A stretch of 64,000 nt of DNA from Biscogniauxia marginata (lineage: Eukaryota; Ascomycota; Sordariomycetes; Xylariales; Xylariaceae), in contig MU404057.1 of the NCBI GenBank assembly GCA_022695795.1, positions 744,001 to 808,000 of the forward strand. Direction: 5' to 3'. Shown piece after piece: positions 23,501-33,230 of the stretch. How positions within the stretch are numbered: the first letter of the stretch is position 1; each line of letters opens with the position of its first letter. The translations under genes and the position numbers were made by a program. The notes under the pieces were generated by a model that worked only from the letters and a program-made list of their open reading frames with translations, ran no database searches and was not told the DNA's origin.

Positions 23501-25361
23501 TGGTGGGTTGAGATATCTAGGCTAGTGTAGATGTGGCAAAGATGGTTCCAAACCTCTGGGCGGGCGATATTTGTGGATGCGGGCAGTGTCCCGTTCGATC
23601 GGTTTGGTTTGGTTTTGGATCACCGGCTTACCTAGTTTAGCCATCTAGTCCAAGCTCGCTTGGGGGTGATCTGCATCTGCTGCCGTGCTGTCGCCGCGTG
23701 GGGAACGGACGACGCTGACTTGGTGTAGAAAGAGCTAGAAGTCTTCCAGAAGCCTCGTTGGAGTAGCAGAGTAGGTATGCCTCAGCGGGGAGATAGCCGG
23801 TGATTACACTATATGAGGTCGCGGGTAGTTGCTTCGGGCGGGAGCATCTTTCTACAACATTCTAGCACCTCGCAGAGCCACGTAGCAGAGGCCGGACCCG
23901 TCATTAGATTAGGGTTGCGCTGCGATCTTAGGCCGAGGCCGTCGAGGTCACGATAAGTTGAACGGCGAGCTTAGGGGGTGAGCTGTGGACAGTGAGCTGC
24001 GTCCAATAAGGGTGATCAGGGAAGCATGGGAAACCCTGGCTGGCTTTGTTAGTGCAGAGCAATTGAGTTTAATGTTCCTGAAGATCAGCATCCGGAAACT
24101 CGGGAAGTTAAATGTTTAAAAAAAGAGCCTCGTCGGAGCGCAGCGAGTGGCTGTGAGGAATTGGATATCGCAGTGGCTGCAGCACGCCCTGCGCGCGTTC
24201 GCAAGCGGGTTCACATGGTATTCTCCAGGGGGCAAGGGGCCGTCCCGGATGGTCAAACTGTTGCTCTACGGTAAACACATCTGTACCGAGCAACGAATAG
24301 GCTGTTGTGGGTAGTGTGCGCCGATAATGCATGTCACGAGGGCGCCGCTGCCGCTGTGTCGGTTGAGGATGCTAGAAATGTGACGAATGGGTTCGGGGCC
24401 GTTGGGTGAGGCTTGTGTAGGTTAGATCTGTCCGTGAATAGGGTTGTCTGGGCCGTGAACTAGGTACACTAGATGTTTGGAATCCAGAGCGATCGCCGCC
24501 GCTAACTCGGATGCAGATCTCCTTGCTTGGGACCATTCCCTCGCAGAGTCCACAGTGACTAGGATGAGCGACATGATTCTTTTTTCCTTTTTGTCGTTTT
24601 TTTTCTTGTTGGATAAGACTAACCTAGGTTGGTATATACACTGGGAACGTGAAGATTGTTTGCTGACCTCTTTTACTTCTCTCCTTCGGGATTAGCCTTA
24701 TACAAATCTGCGCCGATAGAAACGTCTCGATGTGGTAGGGAGGATCGGGCGGGTTTGGGTCTAAGACTGGGAGATGGGGAATGCAGAAAATAAAAGAAAG
24801 GCTGCTCCTCGCCAGGGGCCGACAAATAGCGAGTACGGTAAGCGCTATGTTAAAGGTACTGTGGCCTATCACGCGTGGCAAGGAGCTTTTGCTCCGGTCC
24901 ACCACTTAATATGCCTGCCCCAACGAGACTGACTGCTTGAAACTACAGCACAGAGGGAAAATAAGGTAAGGAATTAGGCAGTGAATTTTTAATGCTTGTT
25001 ACAGAGGGTTCAGCAATCAAAAATGGTATCCATCTTCGGTTGCGTGTCTCACATGTCCAGTGGTCGCCACAGGGGTTTCGTCTAGCCGCACCTGCATCAT
25101 TATTGATGTACTCTTTCGTCCACTGGTGGCGACTTACCTAGCCTTATGTACAGCTAGACGTCTTCTGATATCTTTCTGTCTGATCTGTCCATGGGTGACA
25201 GCCACACCAGAAATTATATTTCAGCCACATTCACGCAAATGGTATGTCAAGTCAGTTGTTGTTGTCGAAACAATTGTTCCTGCCAGGGACCGTCTACAAT
25301 CCGCAGCTTTCTTTTCAAAATTCAAGTTTCCACGCCGTCCAATCAGAGCCCACGGCTTTAA
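20597..25361. other. 4.8-kb gene-poor intergenic stretch
   Basis: I find no supported gene. It holds a C run (about 20758-20768) and T runs just after the upstream gene, an 11-bp tandem repeat (22775-22835), and many TACCTAGGTA-type motifs (for example 23195-23212 and 23280-23300). All open frames are short and unconserved to my eye. Spliced small genes of the MGR2 kind cannot be excluded. Confidence 0.4.
22775..22835. repeat. 11-bp tandem repeat, about five units
   Basis: Units read TTCCGTTGAAT twice, TTCCGATGAAT once, then ATCTGTTGAAT twice. The shift from TTCCG to ATCTG between units suggests duplication of diverged copies. It lies in non-coding DNA. Confidence 0.85.
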
Positions 25362-25559
25362 ATGTGCACTGAGCACACTTCAGAATGCCCAGTTTGCGGG
25401 AAACAATACCTGGTCTATGTCGAGTTCTGCCGGTACTACCACCCTCCGTTACTACGTTGTCCAAGAGGTATAGCTCATGAGGAGGACGACATGCAAGAAG
25501 GGCGATGCCCTAGTCCCGTGTGCCCATACAGTCGCACAGGAGGTTGCAATGTCAGTTGA
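25362..25559 (+). CDS. Small Cys-rich protein, paralogous Cys framework
   Basis: A 65-aa frame starts MCTEHTSECPVCGK and has cysteines at 2, 9, 12, 23, 33 and 49, then 54 and 62. The first six positions, Tyr16, Tyr19, Pro28-Pro29, Pro34, Gly36 and Glu46 all match the N-terminus of the 765-aa protein at 18299. That shared spacing is why I accept such a short frame as a gene. CxxC pairs suggest zinc binding, but there is no signal peptide. A GT at 25467 (AGAG|GTATAG) could be a donor, so the C-terminus may differ. It converges on the hydrate epimerase gene with only 69 bp between stop codons. Confidence 0.55.
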   Translation: MCTEHTSECPVCGKQYLVYVEFCRYYHPPLLRCPRGIAHEEDDMQEGRCPSPVCPYSRTGGCNVS

Positions 25560-25628
25560 GACGGCAGATGAGCTCAAGCAGATGGGAGTCTTCAGTCGGG
25601 AAGACTGCTGTTGGCTAAATACTAAAGC

Positions 25629-26860
25629 TCAGAGTTTCTGGCCTCCAGAACCAACCTCTACGATCTGGTCGAGTCCTTGGTATTCCGGGACTTCGAAATC
25701 ATATTTCTTAGCGATAGAGGGGGAGACAAAGCTTTTGGTACGTCAGCTGAATAGGGCACTTGGGGTCTCGATTACTGGGTACAAACCGTCCACCGATGAA
25801 ATGTCGGCCTTTGAAGTGCTTAACTAATGGTTTCGGGGCTGTGAGGCTGATCAGGAAATCAGGATTGAATTTGCTCCCCAGACCGGACTCTGGAGGGCCA
25901 GTCTCGATATTCCAGGAGGATGGGGCATCGACCGAAGTGACGGGAATCTTGGTTTCCTCGAGAGCTCGGATCACTGCGGGAAATGGCTCGCGGACCTCGC
26001 CCGAAAAACTGAAGCCTAATCCAAGGATGAGTCTCACATCACAAGATCACAAAAGAAGTCACGAAAGAGGGAAAAGCCCCCACAATATTACCTACCGAAT
26101 ACCGCATCGACGATGTGATCTGTCGAACCCACAGCGGTGGAGAAATCATCCATAAACGGCACCTCGAGGTCTTCCAGCTGCTTGGCGAGTCGCTATGGGG
26201 AATATGATGATCAGCATGCTAGGTCGAGGGACTGAAGGAACAAGCATGACTTGTAGGCTGCAGAACATATCTCTTTTAATACATGGCCCGGCAGGGCCGG
26301 ATTTAATGTATAGGGGAGTAGAAGACACGGGGTGCACGCCGAATCAGAACGAGTAATTAGCGTTATTTAACCTACCTGGTAGAGTTCGTTCTTGCTTCGC
26401 TTCGGATAGTAGATGGTCGGCTGGTATCCATAGTGTCGAAGATGACGAGCCGCAACAAGTCCATCGCCACCTAGATATTTATTCAATCCGATGAGTGTTT
26501 GGTGGCTACGGCCAATAAAACCGAGAGATGCCCACCATTGTTACCAGGACCGCAAGCTACGAGGACACGCTTGCCCAAGTTCAGCGGGTGAACTCGGTAG
26601 ACTATGCCAGTCAGTACTTGTCACAGATATAATGTAAATTTACTGCTTATATTAGTCACATGCAGGACGTACCGACTTGGGAAACTGATAATCCCGCAAG
26701 TTCCATGAGCTGGTCAATCGAAAAGGCGCCGGTGCTCATGAGCTCCTTGTCAAGGGCGGCGGCGGCCTTAGCGGAGAGCGTCTACAATGCTTTTGTAAGT
26801 CAACAGCCCACAGAAACTACACGGATTTTCTGCCCATGACGTAGGTACCTTGAGAGCCAT
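25629..26860 (-). CDS. NNR1: NAD(P)H-hydrate epimerase (YjeF N-terminal family)
   Basis: The enzyme interconverts R- and S-NAD(P)HX so that the S-specific dehydratase can repair damaged cofactors. Seven minus-strand exons were assembled: 26860-26849, 26781-26673, 26601-26536, 26470-26376, 26192-26096, 26015-25787 and 25731-25629, totalling 236 aa. All junctions are in phase. The product starts [15 protein letters not shown], then has [10 protein letters not shown], the nucleotide-loop signature [17 protein letters not shown] (about 57-73), the catalytic-region [29 protein letters not shown], and ends [20 protein letters not shown]. These are family hallmarks and the length is that of a stand-alone epimerase without a fused dehydratase. 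The first exon encodes only four residues. No obvious mitochondrial presequence is present. The gene is divergent from the bS16m gene. Confidence 0.93.
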
Positions 26861-27272
26861 TGTTCATTTCAATATACGTAGTGGCCTTAACAGGAAAATC
26901 GCTGCGCTGCCGTATTTGAAATTGGTGGCTTAGTTTATGATCGAGAGATCAAAAAAACAGGTAGCAGGGAGACGGGAATAAGTATGTGATCATGAGGTGA
27001 CGATTACCTATGTACATCCACCTGTCGACTGACATCACCGGACAAGCAGCAACTCTGCCATGTGATTGGCTGTACCGTATTGGTCGACGAGTCCGGCAGT
27101 GGGGCAGTCTGATTGGCCCGGGCCGGAAGAAAACCCTCACCGGCGCTCCACCCAAAATTATCGATTCACCAATTTCCGTCCCTCCGTCTTGGACCAACCT
27201 TCCACGGGCCGGCCGTAGAGAAACAGCCTCAAATTGAACATTGAACGTCCCGACCAACCCCCGACGGCAACA
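26861..27272. promoter_or_regulatory. Divergent promoter with three CCAAT boxes
   Basis: This 412-bp spacer separates the starts of the hydrate epimerase and bS16m genes. ATTGG pentamers (CCAAT on the minus strand) lie at 27065-27069, 27079-27083 and 27112-27116, all in the same orientation. In fungi CCAAT is bound by the HAP/CBC complex, which controls many mitochondrial genes; binding here is inferred. Confidence 0.6.
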
Positions 27273-28007
27273 ATGGTCGTGAAGATCCGGCTAGCGCGCT
27301 TCGGGCGCAAGAATTCCCCCTTCTACAACATTGTCGTCATGCATGCGAGGTTCGTATCCTCTCCGGGGGGGGGGGGGGGGGCGGGGGGGGCGGGGGCCCN
27401 NNNNNNNNNTTTTACTTCGGGGACGGGCCGGGGGGGGGCCATATACACCCCCATCAAAAAATTTTTTTTTTTTTCCGGGGTTTGTTTTTTTCAAACCCCC
27501 CCCCCCCCCCCCCCCCCCCCAAACAATCTTATCATCGTAGCTATATATCTACCTACGATACCTAAGCTTGAGAGTTATACCCGTGGCGACAATAGATCAC
27601 TGACATCCCACACCCTCTATACAGAACCGCGCGTAACAGCCGGCCCATCGAGGTTATTGGCACGTACGACCCGATGCCGAAGCCGGACCCGTACGACGAC
27701 AGCGGGAAACTGCACAAGGACATCAAGCTGGACACCGTACGTGCCAGGTACTGGGTCGGCGTGGGCGCGCAGCCGACCGACACAGTCTGGAGATTACTAT
27801 CAATGGTACGTCGTTTTGTGTGTGTGTGTGTGTGTGGAGAGAGAGAGAGAGAGAGACGGGCTTCGTATATTATATAAAACAGGAATTTTGGCGTCGACTG
27901 ACCTCTTTTCCTAGATGGGAATCATGGAGTCCAATTACCGAAATACCGAGCCGCGGGTACCGCCTCCCTTGCCAAACGAGCTTTTTCATGGTGCGAAACC
28001 GAAATAA
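27273..28007 (+). CDS. MRPS16: Mitochondrial ribosomal protein bS16m
   Basis: This is a small-subunit protein of the mitochondrial ribosome, homologous to bacterial S16. Exons 27273-27349, 27625-27805 and 27915-28007 give 116 aa. The product begins MVVKIRLARFGRKNSPFYNI, continues ARTARNSRPIEVIGTYDPMP across the first junction, and has the conserved LDTVRARYWVGVGAQPTDTVWRLL segment. The last exon encodes a short fungal C-terminal extension rich in Pro and Asn. The first intron contains long G and C homopolymers and a run of ten N bases, so its true length is unknown, but both splice sites are intact. The second intron carries TG and GA runs. The ATG context (CAACAATGG) is good. Confidence 0.94.
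27400..27409. other. Assembly gap (10 N)
   Basis: Ten undetermined bases lie inside intron 1 of the bS16m gene, flanked by G-rich sequence (about 27365-27395) and later by T and C homopolymers (about 27461-27520). The gap is most likely a sequencing or assembly failure at homopolymers. Confidence 0.98.
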
Positions 28008-28766
28008 AATAAAATAACATAAACCACCCCCCCCCCCCCCCCCCCCCCGAGGATCTTACCCGGGCTTGTTCATGTCATCGCATCTCCCTGTATAAAGGCA
28101 TTTAAGACGGCGTTTCAAAACAAAAAGAAAACTCGCATCAGCCGCGATGGAGATAGGATTGTAAGATATGGGTAGGAGATAGAGAGTTCAGGGTATAAGC
28201 TGGCCTCTCTTAAAGGCCGCTCTAGATCCGTGGATAGTGTCTAGCCCGAGAAAAGGGAGCCCGGACTCTGGAGGACATCTGAAGCTTAACTGGCACAAAC
28301 AAATATCATCGGAGGGTTGATATATTGTGTGCGTGTATATATTGAGGAGCACCAAGAGCTGGATCTTCCGGCACTATAGATACAGCTCGGTTTATGTCAT
28401 TCATGTATACCCCTGCAAGCTATACCAATGGTGCTAAGAAGCAAGAAACTACATATGAATAACGAATTGCAAGATGGCATCTACGTCAATTACCTACATA
28501 CATGCATTAATGTTCTACTAATATCCTAACATCAGACACCGTGCGCAACAGGCATCGTAAACACATCATCTGATTAAATAATAGTTCATATTATACCTAC
28601 GGGACCAGTTATTCCAGACACAAAACGCCAATTTCAAATGCATTAACAAACTTTATCACATGCCCGTCTCACACCGCGGACAATAGGCCTCTTTTGCTCC
28701 TCATATTCCAGCAATCGCTTACTACATATACTTCCTCCATGTCGAACTTTAAAAGACTTACTAGCC
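28008..28766. other. Convergent spacer with C homopolymer
   Basis: This region lies between the 3' ends of the bS16m and MCC alpha genes. It starts with a run of about 22 C residues (28027-28048). No gene is visible. Confidence 0.6.
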
Positions 28767-31029
28767 TCACTCCGCAACCCCGTCGCCCTCTTCAAACACC
28801 ACCAACACGGTACCAGCCTTGCACTTGTCCTGTTTTGATTCCCGAGTCAGCGTTCTACCCGTAGCAACTTTGGGATACTACTTACTCCCTCTTTATGGGC
28901 GAGCCGTTTGATGACGCCGTCTTGCGGCGAGCGGATAACGGTTTCCATCTTCATCGATTCGATCCTGAGACGGCGGGTTAGCAGGTACGCATCGATATGA
29001 TGATGAAGTGATGAGGCGCTTACACCACCAGCGGGGTTCCCTTGGTAACCTTGTCCCCTTCCTTGACCTCGTTTTTGAGGATCTTGCAGGGCATCGGGGC
29101 CACCACCGAGGCGGTGGCCTCCTTCAGGCCGAGCGCCTTCTCGTACCAGGTCGGGGACACGAGCGACAGCTCCGTCTTGGCGCCGTGTTGGAACACGGTG
29201 ATCTTGTTGTCGTTGTTCGGGTCCTGCACAACGGTCGCCTCGATCCTCGCATCCGGGAAGAAGGTCGTCAGGCTGGTCTTCTCCGCGTTGGATCCCGCAG
29301 AGGATACGACATTCTCGAAGAGCCTCACGTCCCCGCCTTTGCTGCGGCTGACCTTCACGTCGAAGAGCTCGTTTCCCCTCTGGACGATGCCGACTTCGAC
29401 GACTTCCCCTTCTTTCTCGTCTAACACGTCGAGCGACTTGAACAGGAACTTCCTCTCGCTCCCGCTTTGGCCGAACCCGAGAGCTTCTCCGTGCGGCTCG
29501 TCGAGGGTCACGGGCCGCGATTTGAGCAAGCCCAATGCCGCTTGCACGTAGACTTCGGGCTCGACCAACACGGGGTCGAAGAGCTCGTGCTTCCACTTTT
29601 CGATAAAGCCCGTTTCGACATCTCCCGCGATGAATGCGGGTGACCTACAGAGACGCTTCAAGAATTCAATGTTGGTGCTCAGACCAACGACCTCGTAGTC
29701 TCGAAGTGCCAGTTCCATCTTCCTTATTGCCGTCTCACGATCAGTGCCCCTGACGATCAACTTGGCAATCATCCCATCGTAGGCTTCTGTGACTGTATCA
29801 CCCTGCACAAAACCGGCATCTATCCGGATATCGTCGTCAGTCTTTGGCGTGGTCAGGTGGACAAGCTTCCCGGAGTCGGGGATAAAACCTCGCTCTGGAT
29901 TCTCGGCATATATCCGTGCTTCAATCGCCGCCCCTCTCTCCGCTATCCTCTCCATGATCTCCTTTTGAGTCAATGGCAATGTCTCGCCCGCAGCGACCCT
30001 GAATTGCCATTCGACGAGGTCCGTCCCCGTGACCATCTCGCTCACGGGATGCTCGACCTGTAGCCGGGTATTCATCTCCATGAAGTAGAAGTCCCCGGTG
30101 TCCTTGTCGAAGATGAACTCCACCGTCCCCGCACCGACATATCCCACCGCCAGAGCTGCCGTCCTCGCTTTCTCCCACAAGTCTAACCGGGTCACATCAT
30201 CTAGGTCCGGTGCCGGCGACTCCTCCAGAACCTTCTGGTGCCGCCTCTGCACGCTGCAGTCTCTCTCCCCCAGAGCGACGCAGTTCCCGTGCTTATCCGC
30301 AAAGACCTGCACCTCGACGTGTCTCGGCCGGACGATGTACTTCTCCACGAGCATGACCTCGCCGCCTTCCCCGAACGACGCCCTCGCCTCCGCCCTCGCG
30401 CTTTTCAGCTGCTGCAAGAACTCGCCCTCCTCCAGCACGATGCGCATGCCCTTGCCCCCGCCTCCCTTGACGCTCTTCAGCAGCACGGGGAACGCGATCT
30501 CCTTCGCGTGGCGGAGCAGCTCCGCCTCCCCTTGCTCGCTGCCGTGGTACCCCGGCACGCACGGGACGCCGGCCTTGGTCATGATCTCCTTGCTCCGGGC
30601 CTTGTCGCCCATGTCCGCCATGGCCTGGGCCGGCGGCCCGACGAATACGATGCCCTCCTGCTCGCATCTCCGCGCGAAGGCTGAGTTCTCCGATAGGAAG
30701 CCGTAGCCCGGATGTAGAGCCTGGATGCCGTGCTGCTTGGCCAGCTTCACTATGCGCTCACCGTCTAAGTACCCATTTGGAGCACCGAGGCCAATGGAGT
30801 TGGGTGAGCAGGCGGCATGCTGGGAGGAGGCGTCCGGGTCTGTATACAGCGTGGTGATCTGGATGCCGAGACGACTGGCGGTCTTGTTGATCCGCAGGGC
30901 TATCTCCCCGCGGTTGGCTATTAGTAGGGATGTGATAGGTGTGATATGGGTTTGTGTGGATGTGCTCGCCGACGAGAGATAGCGGGGAATCGGATGCCGG
31001 CGGAGATGTCTAGGCTTGATTGAACGCAT
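28767..31029 (-). CDS. mccA: 3-methylcrotonyl-CoA carboxylase alpha subunit, mitochondrial
   Basis: This biotin-carrying subunit carboxylates biotin with ATP and bicarbonate for leucine catabolism in the mitochondrial matrix. Minus-strand exons 31029-29024, 28964-28886 and 28829-28767 give 715 aa, the usual length. Residues 1-25 (RSIKPRHLRRHPIPRYLSSAS) look like a mitochondrial presequence. The biotin carboxylase core follows: LLIANRGEIALRI, HPGYGFLSENSAFA, the ATP-grasp loop SVKGGGGKGMRIV, and MEMNTRLQVEHPVSEMVTG. The C-terminal biotinyl domain is split by an intron, and ESMKMET places the biotinylated lysine at about 674. The absence of a carboxyltransferase domain separates it from pyruvate and acetyl-CoA carboxylases. 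Propionyl-CoA carboxylase is the main alternative but is not usual in these fungi. The beta subunit is not in this window. Confidence 0.92.
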
Positions 31030-31087
31030 TGTGAATGATTCTCAGGTGTAGTGACTGCTGGTAATTTGTCACACAGAACCTGGAATG

Positions 31088-31119
31088 GAGACAGAGACAG
31101 AGACAGAGACAGAGACAGA
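31088..31119. repeat. (GAGACA)n microsatellite
   Basis: About five GAGACA units lie 60 bp upstream of the MCC alpha ATG, in its promoter or 5' leader. Confidence 0.9.
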
Positions 31120-31197
31120 TAAAGAGAGTTTATTACACTACACAGACGATCTACAAAGGAAGGATAAACATCGAGTAGGTTGTCAGTAATTAATTAT

Positions 31198-31955
31198 ACG
31201 GCTGTCCAGTCCGCAGACTGTTGCAAGCCCCATAAAATCCTTAGGTACACCTCTAGTGTTTGCCTCCCTCTAAATCTATTTCACGTTTATTGTAATTCAT
31301 TCGTACGTTCGTACATATATATTTCATTATCGCTAAATCTATTATTACTTAATAATTACCACATAAAAGTCGTTATAAGTACTTAATAGTTATTACTTAA
31401 TAATTATTACTTGATAATTACTATTTTATTATTTTAATAACGCTTCACGATTCACGCGACTGACGCGATTTAAGTGTAGTTTAAAACTAAAACGACTGTG
31501 AGGTTAAATGAAGCGGTAATAAGGTTTAAGATTAACGCGATCGTGAGGTGAATTGAGACGAGATACGGACGTCCCTACCAAAAGTTTTTACCTACCAAGA
31601 ATACCAAGCTTTTTAGACAGCTGTAGACAAGTTTTATAGTGTCACTATTAAGTTTTAGTGGTCGTAGCGAGTAAATAGTGTTAGTACAAAAAAGTGTGTA
31701 GCACATTTAAGGGGGAATTATAGTGGCATGAAAAAGATTATAAGAGCTTGAGCTTTTCGGACTTCTTAACCAGCTGTCAGGCAAAGCTTGGTATTTCCTT
31801 GGTAGGCAGAAACTTTTGGTAGGGACATTCATAAATTGAAGTGATATCGAGGTTAGTTGTGACTGGTTAAGTGAATAGAAAATGGGTGTAAGCGGGTGTG
31901 AATTCGGTAGGGTGACTTTATAGGACTTGCAATAGTCTGCGTAGTGGACAGCCGT
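31198..31955. repeat. AT-rich inverted-repeat (foldback) element
   Basis: The outer arms 31198-31236 and 31917-31955 are reverse complements at about 34 of 39 positions. Inner segments 31570-31623 and 31771-31827 are also inverted copies (CCCTACCAAAAGTTT, CTACCAAG, ATACCAAGCTTT, GACAGCTG). The left arm carries about 250 extra AT-rich bases, including repeated TTATTACTTAATAATTA-like sequence. Most arm differences are C/T or G/A transitions. No transposase frame is present, so it is a non-autonomous or decayed element. Confidence 0.75.
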
Positions 31956-31974
31956 AAATTGGGACATTCCAACC

Positions 31975-32020
31975 GGGGCCGCGACTAAGCGGTGGTTGAA
32001 GCCGCTTAAAGCCGTGGCCC
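31975..32020. repeat. GC-rich perfect-type hairpin
   Basis: GGGGCCGCGACTAAGCGG and CCGCTTAAAGCCGTGGCCC can pair over about 17 positions around an 8-base loop. It lies 20 bp beyond the right arm of the inverted-repeat element and may mark a transposon end. Confidence 0.6.
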
Positions 32021-32287
32021 AGAGCTAGGACTTGCCTAGTGGGGACTCCCGGCGGCTTGGCACGATAGATAACCCAAGCAACACTTTACCTAAGGAGAGG
32101 GACAAAAGAATTTATAGGCCATTTAGTGGTAAGAACGCTTTAGCAACAGCTAATTCTTTAAGTAGAGAACCTCGCCGAGATGCAGAGCTACCCCGGACTT
32201 CCTAATAGTCCACCCCTCCGGCCCCTCCAAAAAAGTTCCTAAAAGCAACTTCACACGCCATCATCAAAAACAACCAAAGGTAAACAG

Positions 32288-33230
32288 ATGGATCATATAT
32301 CGCTCAGTCACGAGGCATCGGCCGGCGATACTCACAAGCAGGCCGTCAGCACCTTGCCACCAGAAGTCGTACAATGCCTGGAGAACGCGCGCTTCGTAAG
32401 CCCAGCCACTTTCCTGTGCTCCGGGAACAGAATAAACTAATTTGCCCTGACCTCATCGCTGAACTGAGCTGACCGGGATCCCCATCCGTGCCGGGGTATC
32501 TAGCTTCACCTCGCCACTTGCGTCGATAACCAGCCCCATGTCTCGCTGATGAACTACACCTACCTCCCGTCGTCGACGTACTCCTCGGCGCCCGTTATCG
32601 TGATGACCACGAACCCGGCCTCGAAGAAGACGAACAACCTGCTCGTCAACCCCAATGTCTCACTTCTAGTGCACGACTGTACGACTCCCTCCCCCCCTTC
32701 CCCCTCGCTCAATCCGGTCAGACTCTCTTACGGGCCGGGCCGGTGGAGCGGATGATGAGAGATCTTAGGGGCCGGCAACTAATCCGTCCGTGATACAAAC
32801 AGGGGTATCCCACCGGCCGCCGACGCAAGGCCGCCGGCCCTCGGGCGGCTCGCCGGGGCCCGAGCACCGCTCAAGCCTAGCGTCGCTGCTGATCAACCTC
32901 AACACGAGCGCCGTGTCGAGCATCAGCGCGACGATCAACGGCACCGCGGAGCTCGTGGCCCAGGGGTCCGAGGAGGAGCGGTTCTACCGCGACCAGCACC
33001 TCGAGAACAACACGTTCGACTCGGAAGGCCCCCTGTTCAGCCAGCAGCAGCAGCAGCAGCAGCAGCAGCCGGCCGAGGACGGCGGGCGCGAGTGCTTCGT
33101 CGTCGGCGAGGAGGTCAGGGTCATACTGGTGCACATCAAGGACATACGGACAAGCGATTGGAAGGGCGGCGTGCGCGATTGGGTCCTCGTGCCGACCGCC
33201 ACTGCTGCTCCTGTGAATGGGACGCGTTGA
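32288..33230 (+). CDS. PNPOx-like FMN-binding split-barrel protein
   Basis: It belongs to the pyridoxamine 5'-phosphate oxidase-like family related to yeast YLR456W/YPR172W; the reaction is not known. Exons 32288-32395, 32504-32678 and 32803-33230 give 236 aa. The start is MDHISLSHEASAG, then LPPEVVQCLENARF joins to LHLATCVDNQPHVSLMNYTY, the first strands of the barrel. Further markers are VIVMTTNPASKKTNNLL, NPNVSLLVHDWVSH (the Trp codon is split by intron 2), SISATINGTAELV and RFYRDQHLENN. The C-terminal part ends with VRDWVLVP. A nine-residue Gln tract encoded by pure CAG (about 33043-33069) interrupts the region before CFVVGEEV and is probably polymorphic. Cytosolic location is inferred from the lack of a signal. 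Confidence 0.85.

Noticed and set aside
24990..25473. Plus-strand frame of 137 codons upstream of and overlapping the small Cys-rich gene
   Set aside because: Composition is not protein-like, and the alternative frame at 25362 has a conserved cysteine framework.
25629..26037. Unspliced 109-codon reading of the epimerase C-terminal region
   Set aside because: Its last 20 or so residues are intron read-through; splicing at GGACG|GTTTGT restores the conserved [15 protein letters not shown] end.
27234..27914. 226-codon read-through frame across the bS16m introns
   Set aside because: It crosses the N gap and homopolymers; conserved bS16m sequence continues only with the two introns removed.
30238..30706. 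Plus-strand frames of 148-202 codons over MCC alpha
   Set aside because: They are antisense to the ATP-grasp region of a clear enzyme; no conserved motif.
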